Assembly (NCBI GenBank): GCA_964058845.1
Contig: CAXKVR010000147.1
Location: 124,001-188,000, forward strand
Reading direction: 5' to 3'
Origin: Carex sylvatica
Lineage: Eukaryota > Streptophyta > Magnoliopsida > Poales > Cyperaceae
Length of the DNA: 64,000 bases
Part shown: piece after piece, positions 35,941-46,781 of the stretch
Layout: each line of letters opens with the position of its first letter
Position numbering within the stretch: position 1 is the first letter of the stretch
Translations under genes and position numbers: made by a program
Notes under the pieces: model-generated
What the model saw: the letters and a program-made list of their open reading frames with translations, nothing else
Databases searched by the model: none
Told to the model about the DNA's origin: nothing

Positions 35941-36782
35941 GATTTAGGGCGCCGGTTCAATACTTAGCCAAAAATTGAAAATTTTCAAAACCCGTGGTCT
36001 CTCTCTTCCTCTTCTCCTCAAACACATAGCCTAGCTCCACCGTGCGTCTCTCTTCCTCTCCTTCTCAAAACCCTAGTCCGTCGGCTCGTTGGCTCCGCCT
36101 CCCTCTCCCTCTCAAACTCGGGTAAGTCCCATCTCCCTCTCCCTTTAACAAAATCAGTTTATTAGGAATTGTTTAGAAATTATTGTCAATTTGGATTAGA
36201 AATTATTGTCAATTCGGATTAGAAATTATTATTAATTCGGATTATAAATTGTTGCTAATTCGGTTTATTAGAAATTATTGCTAATTTGGTTTATTAGAAA
36301 TTCGGATTACAAACTCATAATGTCTTGTTACTAATTAGAAATTGTTGCTTATTACAAATTATTTAAAAAAAATTAGTACCAAGGCTTATTAGAAATTGTT
36401 AGCAATCCTCTTATTTGCTTATTAGAAATTACTTATTTGAAATTATTTATTAGAAATTACTTATTTGAAATTATTAAACCTTGTTTGTTAACTCTAGTTA
36501 CTCAAGTATACTTGGTACCAAGGCATTGTGAGAATTTTATATGGTATTGCTCAAGTATTGATAATTTTATTTGGCATTGAGTTAACCCTAGTTGCTAATT
36601 CAGAATATTGTTAACCCTAGTTGCTTAATTGAGTTATAATCAAAATATTGTTAAACCTTTTTACTCAAATATGCCTATTTAATTGTTACAAATTATATTG
36701 CTAATTTTATATGGTATTGCTCAAGTATTGGTAATTTTATTTGGCATTGAGTTAACCCTAGTTGCTAATTCTTGCTTCAGAT

Positions 36783-39700
36783 ATGGAAGGTGATAGTGAG
36801 ATAGTCTCGGCTAAGAAACAAGGAAGAGGACTTAACAAAATTAAGGAGAAGTTTAACGAGAAAGGCAAAAAGCTAAAACTTGACAAATTTTACAGGCCAG
36901 TTGTTACTCGAGATACGACGAGTTTTGCAACAGAATTTGGGATATTGGTAAGAAGGAATGTTTCTCTAAAGTTCCAACAATGGAAAGATGTTCCAGATGA
37001 GAAAAAAAAAAATATGGGAAATACTTAAGGTAAACAAATTTTGGTACTAATTTCACAAGATTTCATTTGATATTAACTAACTCTAAATTTTTTATTTCTA
37101 TTTGTTTGTAAGGTGGACTGGGGCATAGCCGACAACGAAGAGGTGGAAAAATATTATTATCAGAAAATGGCTACTTATCACCGGAAGTGGCGAACCAAAA
37201 TGACTAAAGTGTGGCGCAAGGGTGAGACGCCCGATTTTGGTAAGCTTCAAATTGAAGAACAAGACTGGAAAGAATTTTGCAAGTACTGAGAGACGGAGAA
37301 ATTTGATGTATGATAGTTACTATGGACCACCTACCTTATCTATAATTAATTAAGAATTCAAATTTTTTTATAATTGAGGCCAATTGTTTCTTTGTTCAAA
37401 TTGTAGGATGCCAGCCAGACTGGAAAGGAGAATTAGGCTCACAACGAGTATCCGCATTTCTTAGGATCCAGAGGTTATAATGGTGAGGGTTTTCAGAGTA
37501 GACTCAGAGATGCTATGCAGGCGATTACAAATGAGAAAGCATCTAGTGATCCGTCTTCTCAAGGGTCAACTAGTACTACATTGACACCAGAGGAGTTTGT
37601 TGATTTGTCGGTTGAGCATAGGCACGTCACATGGAAACTAACAAGACAGAAGCTCTCAGACGAGACCAAGGAACGCTTTTATCCAGAAACATACTTACCG
37701 GTCATCAACATAATTGTGAGTATTTAGATATTATCATTCATTGAAACCTCAACTTTAATTTATTTTGTTATAACATTTATGTTGTCATTTCAGGAAGAAC
37801 AAGAAGCGGCTTTTAAACAAGGCCAGTTGGCCGTCGTACGATACGATGATGTTCTGGGAAAATCTCTACCAAATCGAAAACATCCCGGGAGGGTGAGAGG
37901 AGTGGGAGGTCTGATTCCAATGACAACAATATTCTGTAAGAGCTCGATAAGGAGGAGATATACTACTACTTACTCGAGGTCCGAAGAAGAATTTGATGCG
38001 AGAATGGATCAAAGAGTGGAGGAGAGAGTAAGAGGAATGGAGAAGAGATTGCGGCAAGAAATGAAAGAAGAAATGAAAGCTGAGTTTGCAATGATGCTTC
38101 AACAGACAATGGGCCAACAAGAAAAGACCTATAGCCCAACAGTCGTTCAGAGCAGCTGCCAGTCAGTCAAACCATCTGCAAATCTTTCTGAGTTTACTAA
38201 GGTAATGCAAATTCAGATTTGAATCAGTAGGTCTATGCTTTAATTTCATATATATTTAGATTTTATTCGAGTAAATACATGTATTTGTACAGGAGGCAGA
38301 ACTCAGCTGCAGACTCCAGGCGAATGTATGTGGGAATACTCTTGTAGTGGCCTTAGGGACAATTCATGTTCCAGTTGTACAAGGTGGAACAATTCACGGT
38401 TTGCCTATGCCGCCCGACCATGCAAGAGTAACGGTGGATGCTATTCGTGATGCAGACTTCATAGAACTCCCCTTACCTATACCAAATGGCGAGTAGTTAA
38501 CCCTTGCATCGGTCCTCGGCAGTTTCACTGCATGGCCGATGTCCATGATATTGACAGGTTCATATGAGGTATATTATTATTAAGTTCTTATACTTCTTAA
38601 TTTGTATCTATATGATAGAGTTATAGTTGATTTTGGATTTTATTTCAATTTATTACGAAATTTTGTAGGAACCACGCGAAGAGGTGCAAGTTCCTAGAGA
38701 TCGAAACACAATGAGTCACATCAAGGCGTTTGATCATATCAATTTTGAAAAGCTGGAACGAACATTCAAGCAGCTACGTGATCGATTTTCAGAGCTAGAT
38801 GGCAGTCCATTCAAAATTGATCCGTCACTTGATCTTTTCTGTTCAGCAGAGTCCATACACATTTATGCAGATGATTATGCGGCCTTGCTTACACCACGGG
38901 AGTGGCTCAATGGACCAGTCATTCAGATATGGATGCTGTGAGTTTAATATTCATAATAATTACAGAATTAAGTACTTTTAATTCAAATTTCACAAACTTG
39001 AGAACACATGTATGCCTTCTTCTTTTTTAGATATTGGCACAAATTCATCAAGGAGGAATTTTCCGATTAGCAGATTGATTTCATGGACCCCCAGTGAACG
39101 AATGCTATCTTGCTGCATGATGACCGAGAAGGTGTTCTTCAATACATGAGGAAAGCACTCCAAGAGAATCGGGACAAGAGATTGATCTTCATACCTTACC
39201 ATCAGATGTTAGTGTTATATATATATATTATAATTTTATTATATTTCTTTCAATTTATATAAATTATAGAATATGACATGCTACAAACCTAACATGTAGA
39301 AATCATTAGATATTGACCGTGCTTATACCAAGAGAACGTGCATTGTACGTGTATGATTCCGATAAGAAGAGTAAAAAAATGCTAATGATCACTGCTGCGG
39401 TCGAGGAGTAAGTGACTTTCTTAATTTTACGTTTGTTTAGAATTCTAATGATTTTATTATTATATTATCATTTTAAATATCTCTCGTAAGTACTGATTGT
39501 TCAATTTGTTCATATTTCAACAGTGCCTTCACCAGGGAAATGGGTACGTCTTTAACGGTTCATAACGATTGCAAGGTAATAGTTTCTATTGAGATATGAT
39601 TATAGGGACCTAGATGCAAAAATTTATGAATATCTAGACATATAAATCATTGGTATGCTCATTAGCATACATTTTATTTTTTTCAAACTTGTTATATAGT

Positions 39701-40011
39701 GCCCACAACAACCAGCCGGCTGGGAATGTGCATATTATGTCATGTTGCTCATGCAAGACATAATAAGCAAACACCTCGATTCTTTTCCGAACTTAAGGGT
39801 ATATATGCATTTATATATTTTTCAAAAGTAATGATAAATTGTTGCTTCAAATATAATAAAATACAAAATTAATTGTGAATGCTCTTCTATCTTTTTAAAA
39901 ATGCAGGATATTCTCGCTAAACATAATGTACAACGCTTGGGCGACTTTCGAAGAATGTGGGTTAAAATTTTCCGACATAAGGTTTGGCCGAGAAGAAGTA
40001 TAACATTGTAG
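36783..40011 (+). pseudogene. Transposase-related/DUF8039/Ulp1 protease gene, decayed
   Basis: Exons read by eye: 36783-37029, 37113-37307, 37407-37715, 37794-38201, 38293-38568, 38669-38937, 39031-39208, then four short exons to the stop at 40009-40011. The N-terminal part (LVRRNVSLKFQQWKDVP) matches En/Spm-related proteins. Exon 4 encodes a charged coiled coil. Exon 5 (VALGTIHVPVVQGGTIHGLP) resembles DUF8039. The last exons form a Ulp1/C48 cysteine-protease-like domain with its His (NH before 39309), Asp (VYDSD) and Cys (GWECAYYVM) motifs. Damage: one extra A in the 11-A run at 37002-37012, and stops at 37287, within exon 3 (GKEN then TAG, about 37434), at 38494, two in the 39031 exon, and directly after the catalytic His. 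A CT-rich leader with a donor (CGGGTAAGT) lies at 35990-36130. It is not functional as it stands. Confidence 0.75.
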
Positions 40012-40229
40012 GATGTGTAATTTTAATTTGCATGAACATGAATTTTTTGTAATAATTTAGGATGTGTATGATATTTAATTTAGAATGTGTATGTGATAGT
40101 TAATTTATGATGTGTATGTGTATGAAACATAATTTTAGGATGTGTGACATTTCATTTCGAATTTGTGATAATTTAGCAAGCATTTTGGCCAGCAAAATAT
40201 GGAAGCTGGTCACTTAATAAAATATTTTT

Positions 40230-40860
40230 TTTGATTCAATTTGACTATCTTGATCAGTTCTTAAACTAAGAATCAATCCAGATAAGTATCTGGATCGATT
40301 TTTAGCTAGGAACCGATCCAGATAGTCAATAATCTTGATCAGTTTTAAATAGAACCGATCTTAATAGTTATTTTCTGAATTTAAAAAATTAAAAACTAAT
40401 TAAAAATAACTATTCGGATCAGTTCTATTTAAAATCGATCCAGATAACTGCTTATCTGGATCGGTTCCTAGCTTAAGAACCGATCCAGATAGTTTGTAAT
40501 CTGGATCAGTTTTAAATAGAACTGATCTTAATAGTTATTTTCTGAATTTAAAAACTAAAAACTATTTAAAAGTAATATGGATCGGTTCTTTAATAGTGAA
40601 CCGATCCAGATAACTGACTATCTGGATCGGTTCTTAAGCTAGGAACTGATCCAGATAGGCAGTTATCTGGATCGGTTGACTATTCAAGAACCGATCTAGA
40701 TAGTGTCTAACTGGATTAGTTGTTTAAACAACCGATTTTGATAGTCTCTATTTGGATCGGTTATTTAACCGATCCAGATTATTGTAGTATCTGTATCGCC
40801 TTCATCAGAATCGGTTGTATTCCGATACTAATATGCGTATATAACCGATCTTGATTCGTT
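40230..40860. repeat. Right subterminal GATCGGTT palindromes
   Basis: About ten palindromes of the same kind as on the left occur here, for example GATCGGTTCCTAGC followed by AAGAACCGATCC. The last 90 bp before the terminus match the 20413 element's left end. Confidence 0.85.
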
Positions 40861-41039
40861 ATTTTCCACTAGTGAGATACGCAGTGGCGCTTTTTTTCAG
40901 CAAAATTTTTTGGGGAACTTTAAAAAAAAAAAAAATTTGACTATCAATGACGAGCGTTAGAGCCGATTGCTGATACCGGTCTGAAAAATCATTTTGCTGT
41001 AGTGTCTAAATTTGTTTTAGGTCCAAATCAATAGTTAAA

Positions 41040-41400
41040 CCGATTAATACGTAGACAGTTGGTAGTTCGAATGAAAATAAAATTGCTGATCTACATTATT
41101 TTATTTATACACATGTAAATAATTATGACATTTTAATTTTATTTTAATTGTCATCACGAGCTTATAAAAAATGCACTAATATGGATGATTTCTAGACATT
41201 GATTTTTGAACTTATTGATTTACATAAAAATAAAATTGAAATATGATAATTTTTTATGAACACAAAGAGAAAATAACATAGATCACATCTAACGGTTTTA
41301 TTTTGACTTTTAAGTTCTAATTTTGAGTTATTAAATTTTAAAAAAATAGAGGCATTTGAATCCTCTATTTTATTTTTTATCTAGTTTCATGCCATATATA
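41040..41400. repeat. Dispersed repeat, inverted copy of the 8030 family
   Basis: It shares CACATCTAACGG, a TTTTGACTTTTAAGTTYTAA stretch and ACATTTTAATTTTATTTTAA with 8030-8360 in reverse. There is no gene. Confidence 0.5.
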
Positions 41401-41404
41401 TTTG

Positions 41405-42295
41405 AATAGACTATCTAACAAGGATAACCTTTCTAGACATGAAACTAGATAATTATAGTATCCATGAAAACTTGAACAAATTGTATGATATGACTCAGAT
41501 GGTCCATAATTCCCCTAATATATACTTTTATTTATATAACAAACAAATAACAGAAAAATGATTATATTGTCATTTTTTCTTAATAAAAAATAGCACTTAA
41601 ATATCCAATACATTTGGCATAATATTTTATAGTATGTTTTTTTGGGCCATACATGCGTATGAAGCATAATAAATTAGCCATAATTGAGAATCAGTTTTTT
41701 TTTTTTTTAGTTTATTTTATAAGATCGCAAGATTGAAATTCAAATACAAAATTTATAAAACTACAGTTGGTTGTGTGACTTAGACCCCAATCTTTTTATC
41801 TTAAAAGAATGAAATACTAATTTAGTCATATTCAGAGCATTTTAGTATTAATTAATAGTACTGTTTACATGAAATGTCACGGAGAATAATTTAATTATTC
41901 TGTTTATATTCGTTAAAATTAATTAAAGGGAACTTCACCTCTCTTTTTTTTGTGTGGGTCTTTTCATGAAATAAACAAAACCAACTTGATGCATAAAATC
42001 TTAACAATCATTGTATATAGATTGAGAACCATAACCGATACAACTCCTTTCTTGTATATATATCAAGGGAAATAATTTTAAATTAAAAGCTAATGATATT
42101 GACTTGCTATATTAATTCGGTAGACAATATATACAACTGCCGCAATAAATTGTCTAGAGGTTATGAAACGATGATTAATTAATAAGGATTAATAAAAGAA
42201 AACAACAAGAACATAAAAAGATTGAGACATGCAACTATATTTTGCTAATTTATTTATTTCAAAAAAATGGCAATGAAATTGTTGTGTTGGATGCA
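41405..42295. other. AT-rich non-coding
   Basis: I see no gene, RNA gene or repeat with definable ends. Poly-T runs are present. Confidence 0.5.
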
Positions 42296-42299
42296 TATA

Positions 42300-42645
42300 T
42301 AAGAATTTTTTTAGAAACCATAAATAAAAAAAATAAAATTTACCAAACCAACTTGATTGCTTTGTTTTTTACAAAAATCATAAGAACCGACATGCTATTT
42401 CGGTCCCCTTTTTTGAGACCGAAATAACAATTCGGTCCCAACCATTTTCACATATTTCGAGAAAAAAATATGTTGAAAAATTGTGAAAATACATGAGACT
42501 GAATTGTCATTTCGGTCCTAAAAAAATTTCAAGACCGAAATGACATTTCAGTTCTTATGATTTTTGTAAAAAAAAAAGTGTAATAATGTTGGTTTGATAA
42601 AAATTGTTTTCGTAATTGTGGTTTATAAAAAAAATCCATATATAA
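42300..42645. mobile_element. MITE with TTTCGGTC inverted arms, copy 1
   Basis: AATTTTTTTAGAAACCATAA on the left pairs with TGTGGTTTATAAAAAAAATC on the right. Inside, GAAATNACAATTCGGTCC words pair across a TTTTCACA...TGTGAAAA stem. A second copy is at 59325-59600. Frames here are not genes. Confidence 0.7.
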
Positions 42646-42889
42646 CCTTACAATTCCCATGAAAATTAGTTTATATAAATAGCTCAACATATATATGTGT
42701 CCGCAAGGAAGTACAAGCATATGATGTGTTTGTAACTTTAAACAATTATTATTAAATTATGATGTGTTTGTCAAAACATGTCCTACCAATTTACAGCATG
42801 ATCATAAATGACATTTTAGAATTTGATAAGCAAATTGTATATTAATAGTAATCTAAAATTAAATCTTAAGATGAAAATAGTAAAATTTC

Positions 42890-43070
42890 CAAAAAATATA
42901 AAATCAAAAGGCACCGTTGAATCAACGATTTTCAAAGTAGTTTAATAAATATTAAAAACATTCTAAAAAAATATATAAAATTTGGTCTCCAAACATATTT
43001 TAATATGCAGAACAAGATGAATGGTTTGGATCAGTCATTTGGACTTTGAATCCGGTGATTTATAGTCTAA
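42890..43070. repeat. Right half of a Mutator-like MITE core
   Basis: It has AAATTTGGTCTCCAAACATA, TTTTAATATGCAGAACAAGATGAA-type words and GGATCAGTCATTTGGACTTT. The left half is degraded. Confidence 0.55.
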
Positions 43071-43111
43071 TGCACAAACATGCCTATGCATTGCAATGTA
43101 TGATAGCCTTG

Positions 43112-43112
43112 C

Positions 43113-43146
<34 letters not shown>
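43112..43146. repeat. (TA)n microsatellite
   Basis: Runs of TA are broken by one TG at 43131-43132. The three MITEs that follow all abut such TA-rich flanks. Confidence 0.95.
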
Positions 43147-43147
43147 G

Positions 43148-43567
43148 ATGGACTTGGGTGAGCCATGGCTCACCAAGCGTTTGTACTCCACACAGTATTT
43201 TCATTTTGAAAGTTCAAACGATCGATCCGAACCGTTAGATGTGATCTCTATATTGAAATGTGCTTAGAGACCAAATTTTACATTTTTTAGAATTGTTTTA
43301 CTATTTATTAAGCATTTTTTAAAATTGCTGTTTTGCTGTGAACAGTAAAAACAGTAAAATTTTCTGAACCATCGGATCAATAATTTTCAAAAATACTTAA
43401 TAAATAGTAAAAAAAATTCCAAAAAATGTAAAATTTGGTCTCCAAGCACATTTCAATATAGAAAACAAGATGAACGGTTCGGATCGGTTGTTTAAATTTT
43501 CAAAATGGCTAAAATGAGCCATGGCTCACCAACGCGAAATAAGCCATGGCTCATTTTAGCCCAACTC
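43148..43567. mobile_element. Mutator-like MITE, 420 bp, TSD TATATATAG
   Basis: TATATATAG lies at 43139-43147 and 43568-43576. The tips carry the palindrome GGTGAGCCATGGCTCACC on the left and related GAGCCATGGCTCA words twice on the right. The inner core (CGATCCGAACCGTTAGAT, CTTAGAGACCAAATTTTACA) matches the 11011 element, but the tips are unrelated to GAGGAGGGATC. Confidence 0.85.
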
Positions 43568-43574
43568 TATATAT

Positions 43575-43979
43575 AGTAAGGCTATGGTGCTATGGGTTGC
43601 ATAGAGGGTTACGGTGCTACGGCTCAATATTCGATATTTTAAAATCTTAATGGTCGATCCGAACCGTTTATCTTGTTCTCCATATTAATATGTGTTTGGA
43701 GACCAAATTTTACATTTTAAAAAAAAAAAATTACTATTTTTTTAGATAGGTAGAAAATCACTTGATCTAAAAAATTATGTACCATTCAGATATTTGATTT
43801 TCTAACTATCTAAAAAAATAGTAAAAAATTTCCAAAAAAGGTAAAATTTGGTCTCCAAACAAATATTAATATGGAGAACAAGATGAACGGTTCAGATCGA
43901 CCGTTAGGATTTTGAAAAGTCAAATATTGAGTCGTAGCACCGTAGCCCTTTATGCAACCCATAGCACCCTAGCTTTACT
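43575..43979. mobile_element. Mutator-like MITE, third tip type
   Basis: The left AGTAAGGCTATGGTGCTATG and the inverted right AGTAAAGCTAGGGTGCTATG match. They continue as GGTTGCATARAGGG and CTACGGTGCTACG. The core is again the shared one (GATCCGAACCGTTTATCTTG, TTGGAGACCAAATTTTACA). It abuts the preceding element, sharing the TATATAG junction. Its own target duplication is blurred by TA repeats. Confidence 0.8.
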
Positions 43980-43997
43980 ATATATATATATATATAT

Positions 43998-44375
43998 GAG
44001 GAGGGATCAAGTTACAATAATTTTTGAGTTACAACAAGTTTTCACAACTATTTTCTACATTTTCAAAGTCCAAATTGTCGATCCAAACCGTTCAACATAA
44101 TCTCCACAATAAAATGTGCTTCCAGATCAAATTTTACATTTTTTTTGAAATGTTTTTACTATTTATTAAGATGTGTACAAAATTCAATAGTCTGAATTTG
44201 ACTAGTTTTTGTATCCATCTTAATAAATAGTAAAAACTTTCAAAAAATGTAAAATTTGATCTTGAAGCACATTTTATTGTAGAAATCACATCTAACAGTT
44301 TGAATTGACGATTTGGACTTTGAAAATGTAGAAAATGATTATCGTAACTTGTAAGTAAAAAATTATTGTAACTTG
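43998..44375. mobile_element. Mutator-like MITE, GAGGAGGGATC tip, right tip lost
   Basis: It starts GAGGAGGGATCAAGTTACAA like the 11011 copy. The inverse TTGTAACTTGAT appears at the right, but the final CCCTCCTC is replaced by TA repeats. The core and central palindrome (AATAGTCTGAATTTGACTAG) are present. Frames inside are not genes. Confidence 0.75.
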
Positions 44376-44537
44376 ATATATATATATATTAATTTGTAGA
44401 TATTTAATTCTATATTCAATCTATATCCATATTTAAAAAAATACAAATAAATACAAATATAATTTGATGCGACGCTCATCGGACCCTTCCCTCCTACATG
44501 AGAGCTAGCTAATAAGTGAAGGGAACATGCACATGCG

Positions 44538-44755
44538 GATCCATATCCTCTCAGGTATCTGATTCAACACAATTGAAAAGCACGGTCCAGATTTAATTTC
44601 ATCCAGTTTTTACTCGGGATGACTGAGGGCAGTATTATTTGTGCTTTGAGTTTCGTGCCAAGTTAAAAAGAAAAATTTCGGACAATCCGATTCAATTGTA
44701 CTCGGTTCGGTAACCTGAGAAGAATCTGTATCCTCTTAGGCATTACAAAGGATTA
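44538..44755. mobile_element. CCTCTC-family element
   Basis: It opens ATCCTCTCAGGTATCTG and closes TGTATCCTCTTAGG. It matches 25580-25800 in reverse, sharing GGTCCAGATTTAATTTCAT, GGATGACTGAGG and GTAACCTGAGA. Confidence 0.6.
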
Positions 44756-44763
44756 CCCTTACT

Positions 44764-45722
44764 TAGAGGTGCTACTTTTACTCGATTACCCATATTCAAT
44801 CTGGAACTGAATCAAATTCAACCTGGAACTGATCCGGATCCGATTAATTTGAATAGAGTATGGTTTAAAAAATATAACCGATTAAATTATAGATACGGTT
44901 CTAAAATTAATAATTTAATATCCGATTCGGATCCGAACCGGAACTGATACTGTAATGGGTAAGATATGGATTTCATTTAATTATCCGACCCATAACTGAA
45001 CCCGACCCGATACCCGTATAAATACCCGATAAAACATATATTAATAACTATTAATATATAAAAATACAACTTTGCATATTAATTTTTGCATAAGTCGTGG
45101 TGAGCTCAGTACTTTTTTTAATGTAAGAAAATATAATGTAGTACATATTCGTTATGTTTATACACATAGATGGATGTCAAATTTATTATTTTCATAATAG
45201 CTGCATTAATTTTTTAAATAAAATTTATTACTATGAATACATCATTCAATATTTGCCTTGATATTCTCTGCATAATAATGTAAATTTATTGCTCTCATTG
45301 ATATGTCATTTCTATAAATTATTAGTATTGCATTCATAGATTTTTTAAACCATAGAAAATGAAATCGTCATTTCCAATATTTTACTTTCTAAAAATTATA
45401 TCTCTTCTTCAATATTTTTATTTTCAAAAGTTATTTTCTCTCCATTCTCTTGATTTTTTTTGTAACATATACCCGCTCTGAATCCGGAACCGCCCCGCAT
45501 CTGAACTGGACCCGATAATCTACAAACAAGTTATGGGTATCTATCTACCCGGAACCGAAAGACTGGACCCAAAATATCTACGGGTAGATAGGTATCCGGA
45601 TCCGGACCCGACCCGATTTGAAACAAATAAGTATATGGATCAAAATTCGGATCTGAACACTTTTAGGATACGAGCCCAAATATAATAGTATCCGGATCCG
45701 ATCCAACCCGATAGCACCTCTA
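44764..45722. mobile_element. Non-autonomous hAT element, 959 bp, TSD CCCTTACT
   Basis: The ends TAGAGGTGCTA and TAGCACCTCTA are perfect inverted repeats. CCCTTACT lies at 44756-44763 and 45723-45730. It split a CCTCTC-family element: the right part continues at 45723-45890. The interior near both ends is made of GGATCCG/CGGATCC and CCCGACCCG words. No transposase is visible. Confidence 0.9.
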
Positions 45723-45890
45723 CCCTTACTTTACAGTTTAAGATTAAATCTCAATCGGATTGAGATTCGAGTCACCATAGGGGCAAGTATTATTAGACTT
45801 TGAGATTCATGCCAAGTTAACAAGAACGGTCCAGATCTAATAATTGTAAAAGATTCCCTTATCAGGTATTGGAGAGGATGTGAATTCTGC
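45723..45890. mobile_element. CCTCTC-family element, part beyond the hAT insertion
   Basis: It matches 8885-9075 in reverse: TTACTTTACAGTTTRAGATT, GGTCCAGATCTA and AGGTATTGGAGAG are shared. Together with about 44735-44763 it forms one copy. Confidence 0.6.
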
Positions 45891-45929
45891 ACATGCACAA
45901 TTGGTGAGCGATGCATTAATTTCAAAGCT

Positions 45930-46680
45930 GCGAAATTGATCGTTGACTTGTTTGTAGAACCGCCTTTTGCGAGTAGCAGTATGCATGTATGTATATATGT
46001 CTGTAGCTAACTGTCTTTCTGTCTCTGCATGCCTCAATGCGTTGTTGCGGTGTTGTTTTTAATGCTTCTTGTTTGTATCCAACTCCTCACCGACTCCATG
46101 TATAGCTCCGGTCTACTTGTTTATCTTTGACCACAAAATCATCCCATATTCACACCTTCACCTTCTCTAGTCGGTTGTTAATTTGTTGTCTTAAAATCTT
46201 TAACAAATAACAATTTATTTTTAAAAAAAAGTAAGATATGCATTTGCATCTAAAGAGGAAAGTTTAAACGCTTTTATTTTTGGTGTCTTCATTTTTAAAT
46301 TTTAATAACTTAAAATTTTATATTAAAATCAGTGTTGTAAAAAAGTCCGTTTAAGCCGATTGATCGACTAATTAGTCGTTGACGGTGATCAAACCGTTAA
46401 GAAATTTCCTGATTAATTGGCCAATTTTTTCAATTATGGATGATTATTCCTGATTATTCCTGATTAATAGCTTGACGGTACCCTGTCTGTCCGACGAGCG
46501 CATACTGTTATTTACAGCACTAATTAAAATATTAAAATAAAATAATTAGATATAATTTACATCATTTTTCTATGTATAGATAAAATATTATGACATTTCA
46601 AATTTATTTTGATCGTTATTAAAAACTTACAAAAGTACACTAATGTGGATAATTTCTTAACGTTGATTTTTTCACGTATT
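45930..46680. repeat. Segmental duplication, copy 1
   Basis: It matches 50240-51130: GCGGTGTTGTTTTTAATGCT, CTCACCGACTCCATGTATAG and CCACAAAATCATCCCATA are shared. Both run on into the same TTTAAACGCTTTTA repeat. Copy 1 has the extra hAT MITE at 46330-46522. Confidence 0.8.
46330..46522. mobile_element. hAT-type MITE, 193 bp, TSD ATTAAAAT
   Basis: It opens CAGTGTTGTAAA and closes TTTACAGCACTA. ATTAAAAT lies at 46322-46329 and 46523-46530. It is homologous to 18617-18782. The paralogous site in 50240-51130 lacks it. Confidence 0.9.
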
Positions 46681-46781
46681 TATTTATATAAAAATCAGAA
46701 AGATCTAGAAAGAGACTATGACTATTTTATGTGAATAGTGACAACTTTTTATATTTAGAAAATAACGATTATCGAAGGGGG

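Larger units (their letters stand above)
34889..40874 (+). mobile_element. Inner CACTA element with Ulp1-type gene, left end unresolved
   Basis: The right end is clear: inverted, it reads CACTAGTGGAAAATAACG and ends at 40874. Arrays of GATCGGTT palindromes lie on both sides of a plus-strand gene (34890-35940 and 40230-40860), as expected for subterminal regions. The left start is uncertain. CACTATCTGG at 34890 is a candidate but does not match the right terminal repeat, so the left terminus may be deleted. Its right-end sequence is homologous to the 20413-21585 element and to a fragment at 61113-61190. Confidence 0.7.
33196..41004. mobile_element. Outer CACTA (En/Spm) element, 7.8 kb, TSD TCT
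   Basis: CACTACAGTA opens the element and its inverse (revcomp CACTACAGCA) closes it. TCT lies on both sides (33193-33195 and 41005-41007), the 3-bp duplication typical of CACTA elements. Subterminal GGTCGC/GCGACC words fill the first 250 bp. A minus-strand transposase remnant lies at 33777-34806. Most of the rest is occupied by a second CACTA family, leaving only about 130 bp of the outer element on the right. Confidence 0.85.
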
